From contig NZ_FWXO01000005.1 of assembly GCF_900176415.1 (NCBI RefSeq), positions 1 to 64,000 of the forward strand: DNA of 64,000 nucleotides, written 5' to 3'. The translations under genes and the position numbers were made by a program. The first letter of the stretch is position 1, and each line of letters begins with the position of its first letter. Positions 54,123 to 62,707 of this stretch are shown here, one piece after another. The DNA comes from Cellulophaga tyrosinoxydans (GTDB lineage Bacteria; Bacteroidota; Bacteroidia; Flavobacteriales; Flavobacteriaceae). A model generated the notes under the pieces. It was not told the origin of the DNA. It made no database searches and saw only the letters and a program-made list of their open reading frames with translations.

Positions 54123-55189
54123 TTAATAAAAGCATTAATCTTACCCCATAAATCATTATCAAAGTTTGATACAGCAAAGTTTTCGCCATCACCAGCATCG
54201 CCCATTCTTACGATTACTAAATTCTTACTTGGGATCACGTATATTTTCTGATCATTTTTGCCTAGAGCAGCGTACATATCGGACGGTGCATTCGGAATTA
54301 AGGTTCCATTAAACTGTAATTGGGATTGCGGTAAATGATATGATTGTTTGCCATTTAACCACCATAAATAGCCATAGGCGAGATTTATGTTTTGAGATGT
54401 AGTGGTAGCATCATTTAAATAATTTTCTGGAATAATCTGGGTGTTTTCCCATTTTCCTTTTGCTGATATTAATAAGCCGAACTTGGCCATACTTCTAGTA
54501 TTGCTCCAGTACACACTTAAACCGCCAATATCAACCCAATTTCCAGTCATACCTATTTTGTCTCTTAATTTAGTATTAAAGTATTGACTCCAAGTTAGGT
54601 TGCTAGCTGTTGCGATCACATCTTGCATTTTTACATACACATTGTGATAAGCCCAACGTGTACCTGCGTCAGCAACATAATCTAAATTTTCCGGGCTCAC
54701 ATCATCACCACGACTATCATCTAAACCTGAGTTCATAGACAATAGGTTTTTGCAAGAAATTAAATCTTCTTTTTCAATAGGAGCACTTGTCCATCCGTTA
54801 CCTAAATAGTCTGAGACTTTTGAATCTATATTGAGTAAACCTTCCTCTTGGGCAATACCAGATAGAGCAGTTGTTAAAGTTTTTCCTGCACTTGCCCAAT
54901 ACCATATTTTAGCATCGGAATGATCATTCATATAATGCTCTACAACAATTTTACCATTGTATAGCATAATGAAACTCTTACTATTTTTTTCTTCTAGATA
55001 ATCTAATAATGGTTGAAGCTCATTGGTATTCCAACCTAAATCTGTTGGTGAAATGGTTTCCCAAGTATCAGAATTAATAGGTGGAAAATATAGGTTTTCT
55101 TCAGGAATAGGATTTGGTTCTCCATCTTTAGAGCAAGAAATAGTAAGCAACGAAATAAGACCTAGTATAAAAAGACTGTGTAATTTCAT
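54119..55189 (-). CDS. Serine hydrolase, class C beta-lactamase-like lipoprotein
   Basis: This 356-residue protein has a lipoprotein signal (1-19, LLTISCS). Its beta-lactamase/transpeptidase fold has SxxK in WASAGKTLTT (Ser near 107), YxN in AYHNVY (near 190) and a C-terminal NLVIVRMGDAG that replaces the KTG strand. The family contains esterases and D-amino peptidases, and resistance is not implied. It overlaps the amidase gene by four bases at the 3' ends. I see no good promoter box upstream. Confidence 0.88.
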   Translation of the reverse strand: MKLHSLFILGLISLLTISCSKDGEPNPIPEENLYFPPINSDTWETISPTDLGWNTNELQPLLDYLEEKNSKSFIMLYNGKIVVEHYMNDHSDAKIWYWASAGKTLTTALSGIAQEEGLLNIDSKVSDYLGNGWTSAPIEKEDLISCKNLLSMNSGLDDSRGDDVSPENLDYVADAGTRWAYHNVYVKMQDVIATASNLTWSQYFNTKLRDKIGMTGNWVDIGGLSVYWSNTRSMAKFGLLISAKGKWENTQIIPENYLNDATTTSQNINLAYGYLWWLNGKQSYHLPQSQLQFNGTLIPNAPSDMYAALGKNDQKIYVIPSKNLVIVRMGDAGDGENFAVSNFDNDLWGKINAFIN

Positions 55190-55306
55190 AAAGTTTTATT
55201 TTAGGATAAGACTTAATTTTCTGAAAAAGGATTAAATCTTCATGTATATGCATAACGTAAAAACAATAAAAAGTAATATAAATAAGTAGGATCTTTTTCC
55301 TTGTTG

Positions 55307-55314
55307 TATTTTTG
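55307..55314 (+). promoter_or_regulatory. Candidate -7 promoter box for rimO (TATTTTTG)
   Basis: An exact TAnnTTTG match lies 16 bases before the ATG at 55331. It sits inside any longer frame that would use the TTG at 55301, which supports the shorter start. Confidence 0.45.
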
Positions 55315-55330
55315 CACTTTATTTATAACT

Positions 55331-56632
55331 ATGCGTACAAAAACACTTAAGAAGAACAAGATTAATGTAGTTACTCTAGGCTGTTCTAAAAATGTCTACG
55401 ATTCTGAAGTTCTTATGGGGCAATTAAAAGCCAATAAGAAAGATGTTGTTCATGAAGGAGAAGGGAATATTGTTGTAATTAATACCTGCGGCTTTATTGC
55501 TAATGCTAAAGAAGAGAGTGTAAATACAATTTTGGAGTTTGTTCAAAAAAAAGAAGCTGGTGTCGTAGATAAGGTTTTTGTAACAGGATGCTTGAGTGAG
55601 CGCTATAAACCAGACTTGCAAAAAGAAATTCCAAATGTTGACGAGTATTTTGGAACAACCGAATTACCTGGGTTGCTAAAAGCTTTAGGTGCAGATTACA
55701 AACATGAACTTATTGGAGAACGATTAACAACTACTCCAAAGAATTATGCTTATTTAAAAATAGCGGAAGGTTGTGATAGACCGTGTTCTTTTTGTGCTAT
55801 TCCAATAATGCGAGGCAAACACAAGAGTACCCCGATAGAAGATTTGGTAACTGAAGCCGAAAAACTAGCTGCTAAAGGTGTTAAGGAATTAATATTAATT
55901 GCTCAAGATTTAACTTATTACGGATTAGATCTGTATAAAAAAAGAAATTTAGCAGAGTTGCTTGAAGCATTAGTAAAAGTAGATGGAATCGAATGGATCC
56001 GATTACATTATGCTTTTCCAACAGGTTTTCCAATGGATGTTTTAGAGCTGATGAAGCGTGAGCCTAAAATTTGTAATTATTTAGATATTCCTTTGCAGCA
56101 TATTTCCGATGCTATTTTGAAAAGCATGCGAAGAGGAACAACACAAGAAAAAACAACTAAGCTTATTAAAGATTTTAGAACCTTGGTTCCTGAAATGACT
56201 ATAAGAACTACACTTATTGTGGGATATCCAGGAGAGACCGAAGAAGACTACCAAATTTTGAAAAATTGGGTAGAAGAAATGCGTTTTGAACGTTTAGGTT
56301 GTTTTACTTACAGTCACGAAGAGAATACGCATGCATATTCATTAGTTGATGATGTTCCTGAAGAAATAAAACAACAACGTGCATCTGAAATAATGGAGCT
56401 CCAATCACAAATTTCTTGGGAGTTGAACCAAGAAAAAGTGGGCCAGACACTACGTTGTATTATTGATCGTAAAGAGGGACCACATTTTATTGGTAGAACT
56501 GAATTTGACTCTCCTGATGTTGATAATGAAGTATTAATAGATGCTTCTAAATACTATTTAAAAGTTGGGGAATTTGTAAATGTAAAAATTAACGAAGCTG
56601 CCGATTTTGATTTATATGGTGAGCCTGTTTAG
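55331..56632 (+). CDS. rimO: Ribosomal protein S12 methylthiotransferase RimO
   Basis: I start this 433-residue protein at the ATG at 55331 (MRTKTLKKNKINVV), because a TTG at 55301 lies within the promoter. RimO adds a methylthio group to the conserved Asp of S12. The N-terminal UPF0004 domain has VVTLGCSKNVYDSEVLM and INTCGFI. The radical SAM domain has GCDRPCSFCAIPIMRG, holding the CxxxCxxC cluster. A C-terminal TRAM domain ends near EPV. All cluster cysteines are present. It lies not far from the ftsY cluster, as in many Bacteroidota. Confidence 0.95.
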   Translation: MRTKTLKKNKINVVTLGCSKNVYDSEVLMGQLKANKKDVVHEGEGNIVVINTCGFIANAKEESVNTILEFVQKKEAGVVDKVFVTGCLSERYKPDLQKEIPNVDEYFGTTELPGLLKALGADYKHELIGERLTTTPKNYAYLKIAEGCDRPCSFCAIPIMRGKHKSTPIEDLVTEAEKLAAKGVKELILIAQDLTYYGLDLYKKRNLAELLEALVKVDGIEWIRLHYAFPTGFPMDVLELMKREPKICNYLDIPLQHISDAILKSMRRGTTQEKTTKLIKDFRTLVPEMTIRTTLIVGYPGETEEDYQILKNWVEEMRFERLGCFTYSHEENTHAYSLVDDVPEEIKQQRASEIMELQSQISWELNQEKVGQTLRCIIDRKEGPHFIGRTEFDSPDVDNEVLIDASKYYLKVGEFVNVKINEAADFDLYGEPV

Positions 56633-57849
56633 GTTTTCTTTATCATTTTTACTGTAAAATAGCCAATCAGGGCTATTATCAAAAACATAATTAGCCAAAG
56701 CCATTTTTTATCTTCAAAGAGTGGCTTTGTTATTTTTTCAGGAATACTATCTCCAAGCATTTCCTCACCTAAGGTTACAGGTTTTGCATATTCAGGTATT
56801 ACATTGGCCATTAAGTTGATGTCATAAATAGGTTCCAGAGCAAGTTTATTACCATATACCATATAATAGGTCGCAGGTTTAGTAAATCTAGCTTTTATTT
56901 CATATTCAAACCCTTTTATAGTTACTCCCTTTATTTCTAATGGCTCATTATCTTGATTGCTTATACTAATTTTTATTCTTTTAGCTTTGGTGGTTAAGAA
57001 AGTAAATTCATTATTATTTAAGGAGCTAAGAATACTAGAGGTTAAATTTCTATAATTATACTTCCAACCCTTTTCTGTTTGAATGCTATCTGCTAAATAG
57101 GTGATTGTGGTGGGTCTTAAATAATCAATTGTATCCTTTATATTTATTTTTACAAAACTTACCGGTATTGCACGCTCCAAATCAATTTCTATTATGGTTT
57201 CTTTAGAATTTTTATCATTTATAGTTTTAGTATTTTTTGGAGTATAATTTTTATACACGGGTGGTATTGAAGTATTTTCAAATATTTGAGCCCCATTTAA
57301 TTTTGGGTCTTCAACGGTGTTAATGGTAACTCTGTAATATAAAAATGATGCTTCTGGAAACCTAAGCGTGGTATACTTGTAATTGGTATTGGCGTTTTCA
57401 ATGGACAATATTCTGTAGTCTTCTTTAATGGTAAACCAATCCATTTGATTTTGACTACCCTCCAATTTTAGTCTATAATCAAAATTGGCAACTTCAAAAT
57501 TTAGAAACAACTCGTTTATTGTGGCTTTAGTTGGTAATTGGAACGTATAATAATATTGATTTGCAGTATGACTTTCGTTAATAATTTTAAAATCAACAGG
57601 TTTAATATTTGTTTTGCTATTTTTTATGTTCAGCATATAAGGTGCTTCTATAGTATCATTTTTAGTAACACCATATATGCGAATGTCATCTAGATTATTT
57701 TTAGTTTTTTCAAAAATTGCATCTGGAATACGTATACTATGCCATTGCTCCGATATACCTTTTATTTCCCTTTTATAGTCGTAATTTTTCATTTGAGCAC
57801 TAACCATATAGCAACTCAAAAAGATAATTAAGGGCAAAATTTTATTCAT
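56629..57849 (-). CDS. DUF3999 family membrane-anchored protein
   Basis: I start this protein at the ATG at 57849 (MNKILPLIIFLSCYMVSAQ), because it gives a clean signal peptide. Longer frames reach back into the DUF2339 gene. The body is beta-rich and discoidin-like (about 130-230, YYYTFQLPTKATINELFLNF), which fits DUF3999. One C-terminal membrane helix (WLIMFLIIALIGYF) is followed by a basic tail. DUF3999 genes normally pair with DUF2339, as here, with an 8-base overlap. The pair is thought to be an envelope complex of unknown function. It is convergent with rimO, overlapping by four bases. Confidence 0.88.
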   Translation of the reverse strand: MNKILPLIIFLSCYMVSAQMKNYDYKREIKGISEQWHSIRIPDAIFEKTKNNLDDIRIYGVTKNDTIEAPYMLNIKNSKTNIKPVDFKIINESHTANQYYYTFQLPTKATINELFLNFEVANFDYRLKLEGSQNQMDWFTIKEDYRILSIENANTNYKYTTLRFPEASFLYYRVTINTVEDPKLNGAQIFENTSIPPVYKNYTPKNTKTINDKNSKETIIEIDLERAIPVSFVKINIKDTIDYLRPTTITYLADSIQTEKGWKYNYRNLTSSILSSLNNNEFTFLTTKAKRIKISISNQDNEPLEIKGVTIKGFEYEIKARFTKPATYYMVYGNKLALEPIYDINLMANVIPEYAKPVTLGEEMLGDSIPEKITKPLFEDKKWLWLIMFLIIALIGYFTVKMIKKT

Positions 57850-60226
57850 CTTTTGATTCATGTTCAATTTGTTTAGTGTACTTGTTATAAAGGAAGGAGA
57901 TGACCAATAACAATAGTCCAAGAGAAACAAAGACAATGGTTTTAGAGATGGTATCTAGGTTGGCTATATCGTAAAAGAATAGTTTTACAAGTGTTAGTCC
58001 AAATAGTGCAATTCCTCCGATACGAAGTTGTTTTTTTCTTTTCCAGATTCCTAGTATAATAAGTAATAGCGAATAGGTGCCCCAAAGTATACTCAAATTC
58101 ATTTTATAAGAATCGCTAAAGCCAGCAATATCCATCCAGTGAAGAAGTTCACTGCTCAGCACCCATATTATGGTAATGTGCAAAAGAATTTCAAAAAACT
58201 TAGAAAGATTGTTTTTCATAAAAGCCGCCTCAGTATATTTTTTAACGGCAAATAAGATAAGCCCTAAAAAGAGAAATGAAATATACCGAATACCCAAATT
58301 AAAGATTCCAGAATTATAATACTCAGCATACGTTTGTTCTATATATGTGCTTCGTAATTCGCTTATAACATAAAGGCCATAAATTAAAAAAGCAAAAAGT
58401 AAGAGTATATTTATGGCTAGATTGGTAATGCCTAATGTGTAGTTTTTTATTTTTTTGATATTGATAAAAGATAACACTGAGAAAAATAAAAGAGAATAAT
58501 TAAGTAGCCAGATATTTTTAAAATCTAATAATGAGAAATTGTAATTACTCATGTCATATCCATCATTCGCTACTGATGATACCTTTGAATTATTGAATAA
58601 TTGTTCCCAGTACATATTTATCTCGGCGAAAAAGATAAAGTAACTTGTAATTAAAAATAAAACAGGAATAAGTATCGACATTAAATGTTCTAAACTGTTC
58701 GAAGATTTATTTTCATTATCATCATTTTTATTATAATTCAGCCACGTAATAAATCCAAAACAAATCGACACCAATAGGGCGCTTAAAAAGCTTATATTAA
58801 CTATTGGCGTGAAGGTATTGGTGTTGTCATAAGAGTGCGTATTGCTTTGCGACCAATCTTGAAAGATGCTAAAAAAAGCAAGGGTCATTAATAGGTAACC
58901 AAACTTTTTATAAATGTCTATTTTTTTGGTTATTCCTACCCAAGATAGTAATGCTGCTTCAACAGCCCATAAAAGTGTAACCCAATTGCCGTCTAATTGC
59001 ACGGGGATGGTGATGGTTAAAAATGTTAATACCAAAACACTAATTAAATAGAAAAGTTTTTGGTCTGCCAGCTTTTGCTTAAAAACAACAGCAGCCACTA
59101 TAAAATGTAGTACAGCATTGCTGAGAGTAAATAATCCGAGCAACTGGTTTCCAGTACTATGCGCTTCTAATACATAATATCCTAATCCATAAAATATAAA
59201 TGAATTAAAAAATAGCAGTACCACATCGCTAGTGTTAAATTGTTCTTTTTTAATAAGTTTATACCCCATGAAAGCAAAGTAGAATATTAAAAAGAATACT
59301 GTTAAAAATAGTAAAGCAATACTAAAATGAGCTTCTTGAGAATAAGATGTTGTTAGCCAAGAGAAATATATTAACCATGTAAAAGCAAAGGACACGTAGT
59401 ATAGCGGTTTCCAGTATTTTTTAAATGAAAGAATTAGAATGCCTATATTAATTAAGGTCATATAGCTAAATAAGGTAAGAACATCTCCAGAGCCGGTGCT
59501 TAATAAAAAAGGTATGGCATAGGCGCCAACTAAACCTATATGGGCAATAATTTGCTTGTTATAATTTAACGATGCTATTACTGCAAATACCGTAAAAATG
59601 AGCATAAAAATAAAAGCAACTATCTGTGGTAATAGACCATATAAACTATAAGCAGCAAAAGTTATAAAATAGAGTATGGCAATAGCGCCGCTGACAAGTA
59701 CAGCACTATAATTTTCATATTTGGATTTAAGTTTAATGCCAAAACCTAATAAAGCTAATCCTGTAAGATAGCCAAGTATTATTCGTGTAAGTGGACTTAT
59801 TAAATTGTTTTCAATGCTGTATTTTGCGCCAATTACAACACCAATAACCGTAATAAGTATTCCAATTTTATTGATAAGATTTTCACCAATAAATTTTTCA
59901 ATATTAGATTTCTCCTTCGGCGTTTTTGCAGTAGTATTTATGGTCTCCGTTAGTGGCTTAACCGGACTTGTAACTTGGGAGACTTCATTTTCCACCGTTG
60001 CTTTGTTTTCTTGTTTATGAGAAAGTGCAGTTGTTGGCTCGACAATGATATCTTCTGATGGAGATGTCATTGATGTAGTATTTTCTGTTTTTGGAAAATT
60101 GCCTTTTTTTAAAGATTCAATTTCCTTGTAAACATCCATTAATTCTTTGGCAAAACCTTCTTGTTTTGATAAAAGTAGCTCCAGTTTTTCTTCGAGACTT
60201 TTTATGTAATCTTGGTTATTATTCAT
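57842..60226 (-). CDS. DUF2339 family polytopic membrane protein
   Basis: This 794-residue protein starts with a coiled-coil helix (1-40, LEEKLELLLSKQEGFAKELM). A Ser/Thr/Pro-rich linker follows, then about 20 to 25 hydrophobic helices from residue 115 to the C-terminus (IEKFIGENLINKIGILITVIG at the start of the first). The motif of an N-terminal coiled coil followed by GENLxxKIGI is diagnostic of DUF2339. The stop is inside the DUF3999 gene, giving a translationally coupled pair. No function is known. Confidence 0.92.
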   Translation of the reverse strand: MNNNQDYIKSLEEKLELLLSKQEGFAKELMDVYKEIESLKKGNFPKTENTTSMTSPSEDIIVEPTTALSHKQENKATVENEVSQVTSPVKPLTETINTTAKTPKEKSNIEKFIGENLINKIGILITVIGVVIGAKYSIENNLISPLTRIILGYLTGLALLGFGIKLKSKYENYSAVLVSGAIAILYFITFAAYSLYGLLPQIVAFIFMLIFTVFAVIASLNYNKQIIAHIGLVGAYAIPFLLSTGSGDVLTLFSYMTLINIGILILSFKKYWKPLYYVSFAFTWLIYFSWLTTSYSQEAHFSIALLFLTVFFLIFYFAFMGYKLIKKEQFNTSDVVLLFFNSFIFYGLGYYVLEAHSTGNQLLGLFTLSNAVLHFIVAAVVFKQKLADQKLFYLISVLVLTFLTITIPVQLDGNWVTLLWAVEAALLSWVGITKKIDIYKKFGYLLMTLAFFSIFQDWSQSNTHSYDNTNTFTPIVNISFLSALLVSICFGFITWLNYNKNDDNENKSSNSLEHLMSILIPVLFLITSYFIFFAEINMYWEQLFNNSKVSSVANDGYDMSNYNFSLLDFKNIWLLNYSLLFFSVLSFINIKKIKNYTLGITNLAINILLLFAFLIYGLYVISELRSTYIEQTYAEYYNSGIFNLGIRYISFLFLGLILFAVKKYTEAAFMKNNLSKFFEILLHITIIWVLSSELLHWMDIAGFSDSYKMNLSILWGTYSLLLIILGIWKRKKQLRIGGIALFGLTLVKLFFYDIANLDTISKTIVFVSLGLLLLVISFLYNKYTKQIEHESKDE

Positions 60227-60276
60227 AAGGGCTTATTAAAAACTGAACTTGTGCATTTATTGAATGCAGCTTTCTA

Positions 60277-61425
60277 TTATTTTATTTTTTTACGACCTAA
60301 TTCTTGCTGGTATAATTCACGTCCTAACTGTGCTAAAAACGGAATTCCAATACTATCAAATTCATAGGTGTCATCATTAAAAATCCCGTTTTTATTCACT
60401 AAAATTGTAGCAGTAAGTAAAAATTCTATATTGTTTAGAGTATCTTTTATATAGGCACAATCGGTTAATGTGCCATGTGCATAACCAACTTTGTTGTAAA
60501 TTTTTATATTTTCAGGTATAGATTCATGGCTGTCGCCGTACATAAAGAATTTTACGTAGCTATCATAATACTCATTTGCAGTATAGCCTAATTCTCTAGG
60601 AAGTGAATGCATTGTATTTAGTAAAAAGGCTCTTTGTGTTTCGGTGATATTAAATTGTTGGCTTGGTTCAAAACTTTCAGGAAAAATAATACGTTTTAGA
60701 ACTTCATGTTGTGCATCAATTGCGTAGTAATTTTTTAAAGAAAAATCAAAAGGTTTGTTTATTAAGATGTCCTCTTCATAAAAACCAGTTCCTTTTTTTA
60801 TTCCTTGTAAATTTAAAGGTTTAATTGGTTTGTTTATTATTCTATCGGTTACTCTAATAGTGCTGTCATTAATATAAATAATTAGCGGTTTTGTAGTTAT
60901 ATTATCAGCATTTGGGCTAGAAACTCTATGTGATATTCTTGCGTTATTTATTCCTTTTTCGGTAAGCTTTTGGTTGATTTCATCTTGTCCTAAAAATTCA
61001 AACAACCTATTGTAAGCTTCGTTATCGCTAATAGCGAATATTTTAGAAATTTCTTTTGCAAAAGTGGTTTCCAAAGTGTCTCCTTCTATGTAGAAAACAG
61101 AATTCATATCTAAATTTTCAAGAGAATTTAGTTTTTCTAAGGCTAAAACTGCAATTGGCAATTTTACTGTGCTCGCTGGGTAGAAATAGTTATTGGCATT
61201 TACTTGAAACTTATAATCTGTAAAAACAACTTCTTTGGTATTGTTGCGATCTATTTGAGTAAATTTTATTTGCACTTCATAGTGCTCCAAGCTATCCATC
61301 ACCATTTTAATTTTAGGTGATTGCGAAGCTAAAGCATCAGCTAAAGGGGCTGTGATTTTTACCTCTTCTTTACAGGAGAACAACGTAAGTAGAAAAAAAA
61401 TGTAGAAGGTATGTTTAATTTGCAT
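60277..61425 (-). CDS. Class A beta-lactamase-related serine hydrolase, lipoprotein
   Basis: This 382-residue protein has a lipoprotein signal (1-18, LLTLFSCKE). A beta-lactamase2-like domain spans about 60-375. The SxxK motif is PASTVKLP (Ser near 84), SDN is in FAISDNEAYN (near 134), and the KTG-like motif is KVGYAHGT near 320. All three active-site elements are present, but the sequence is far from known class A enzymes and may act as a peptidase or esterase. The next gene upstream is 12 bases away on the same strand. Confidence 0.87.
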   Translation of the reverse strand: MQIKHTFYIFFLLTLFSCKEEVKITAPLADALASQSPKIKMVMDSLEHYEVQIKFTQIDRNNTKEVVFTDYKFQVNANNYFYPASTVKLPIAVLALEKLNSLENLDMNSVFYIEGDTLETTFAKEISKIFAISDNEAYNRLFEFLGQDEINQKLTEKGINNARISHRVSSPNADNITTKPLIIYINDSTIRVTDRIINKPIKPLNLQGIKKGTGFYEEDILINKPFDFSLKNYYAIDAQHEVLKRIIFPESFEPSQQFNITETQRAFLLNTMHSLPRELGYTANEYYDSYVKFFMYGDSHESIPENIKIYNKVGYAHGTLTDCAYIKDTLNNIEFLLTATILVNKNGIFNDDTYEFDSIGIPFLAQLGRELYQQELGRKKIK

Positions 61426-61437
61426 GTTTGGTTTTTC

Positions 61438-61680
61438 TTATGTGCTGTAAATTTCACCTCTATGCGGTTTTAATGCATCTCTAACTTGTATTAATTCTTG
61501 CTCTTCAACAACTAAAAAAGCAATACTGTACATATCATTTATAGTTGTATGTCCAGTAATATTTAAGTTGAGTTTTTCGGCTAGGATATATTCAATTAAA
61601 TGTTTTTCATGGTGCTCCGCTGTTTTTTCGGCTGCTGGTCCTCTGAAATCCCAAATTAATTTAATTTTTTTTGCATTCAT
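61438..61680 (-). CDS. Small conserved hypothetical protein
   Basis: This 80-residue cytoplasmic protein has an alpha/beta pattern (LIWDFRGPAAEKTAEHHEKH, then SIAFLVVEEQELIQVRDALKP). The H-H pair and the ferredoxin-like layout resemble small metal- or ligand-binding proteins of Flavobacteriaceae, but I cannot name a family. It is 12 bases upstream of the class A-like hydrolase gene on the same strand. Its upstream region is shared with the divergent peptidyl-prolyl isomerase genes. Confidence 0.75.
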   Translation of the reverse strand: MNAKKIKLIWDFRGPAAEKTAEHHEKHLIEYILAEKLNLNITGHTTINDMYSIAFLVVEEQELIQVRDALKPHRGEIYST

Positions 61681-61782
61681 AAGATAAAAATAGCGCTTTG
61701 TTTACGTATTTATATCACCGGAAACAGTGATAATTATATTTGCTATGATAAAATTAGGTGATTTAAGGCAGAAATTAGGTGC

Positions 61783-61812
61783 TTGCACAACATCTGTTAT
61801 TTGTTATTTTTG
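61783..61812 (+). promoter_or_regulatory. Promoter of the PPIase pair (TTG-N19-TATTTTTG)
   Basis: TTG at 61783-61785 and TATTTTTG at 61805-61812 match the flavobacterial consensus exactly with 19 bases between. The box ends four bases before the ATG at 61817, so the transcript should be nearly leaderless. Confidence 0.6.
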
Positions 61813-61816
61813 CAAG

Positions 61817-62707
61817 ATGCAACTACAAAGCTATTTTACCATTAAAAAGGTTGGATTCTTATCGCTACTGTCTTTTACAGTGTTAATTTCATCATGTGAT
61901 TCTTTTTGGCAAAAGAAAGAAGACAAAGAAGTAGTGGCACGTGTAGGTGATACTTATTTGTATAAAGACGAAATAAATGCATTATTCCAAGATAATGTTT
62001 CTAAAGAAGATAGCGCAACCTTTGTATCAAATTATATTAATAATTGGGCAACCAAGCAGTTATTGTTATCTAAATCTAAAATAAATTTACCTGAAGAAAA
62101 ATTACAAGAATTTAATCAACTTATAGAAAATTATAAAACAGATTTATATACCAGAGCTTATAAAGAAGCATTGGTGAGTCAGTCACAAGATACTGTTATT
62201 TCTGCACAAGAGTTAAGCGACTTTTATGAACGAGAAAAGGAAAATTTTAAGCTTAAAGAAAAGCTTGTAAAATTGCGATTTGTTGAATTGCCTATGCAAT
62301 TTTTAAATAAAGACGAAGTCGTAAAACGTTTAGATAGGTTTAATGCTAAAGATGCTAAGTTTTTAGATTCTATTGGGATTCAGTTTAAAAAAATAAATTT
62401 TAATGATTCTATTTGGGTAAAAGCTTCAAGAATTATAAATGAAATACCACCTTTAACCTATGAAAATGAGGCTGGATACTTAAAAAAATCACAATTTTTT
62501 GAATTACAGGATTCATTAGGGGTATATTTGGCAAAGGTTACCGATGTTTTAAACACAAATGATACGGCACCGTTGTCATTTATTAAACCATCTATAAAGC
62601 AAGTTTTATTAAACCGAAGACGATTAGAATTAATCAGAAAACTTGAAACTGAAATTATTGACGATGCAATTAAAGATAAAGAATTTGAAATCTATGTTAA
62701 AGATTAA
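61817..62707 (+). CDS. Lipoprotein related to peptidyl-prolyl cis-trans isomerases (PrsA/SurA-like N-terminal domain)
   Basis: I start this protein at the ATG at 61817 (MQLQSYFTIKK), because the promoter box ends four bases before it and a lipobox (LISSCD) follows. The 296-residue protein has the SurA-N-like helical region (about 40-150, with VARVGDTYLYKDEINALF). The C-terminal half is parvulin-like but lacks a clear catalytic set, so it is probably a chaperone only. The next gene overlaps it by 14 bases. The pair resembles the surA-like gene sets of Bacteroidota that assist outer-membrane protein folding. Confidence 0.85.
   Translation: MQLQSYFTIKKVGFLSLLSFTVLISSCDSFWQKKEDKEVVARVGDTYLYKDEINALFQDNVSKEDSATFVSNYINNWATKQLLLSKSKINLPEEKLQEFNQLIENYKTDLYTRAYKEALVSQSQDTVISAQELSDFYEREKENFKLKEKLVKLRFVELPMQFLNKDEVVKRLDRFNAKDAKFLDSIGIQFKKINFNDSIWVKASRIINEIPPLTYENEAGYLKKSQFFELQDSLGVYLAKVTDVLNTNDTAPLSFIKPSIKQVLLNRRRLELIRKLETEIIDDAIKDKEFEIYVKD

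Noticed and set aside
55301..55330. Longer RimO start at TTG 55301
   Set aside because: The TATTTTTG promoter box (55307-55314) lies inside that extension, and homologues begin near the ATG at 55331.
57850..57936. Longer start for the DUF3999 protein at 57936
   Set aside because: It would overlap the DUF2339 gene by 95 bases and place residues before a clear signal peptide.
61727..61816. Longer start for the PPIase lipoprotein at 61727
   Set aside because: The extension covers the exact TTG-N19-TATTTTTG promoter and would bury the lipoprotein signal 30 residues inside the protein.
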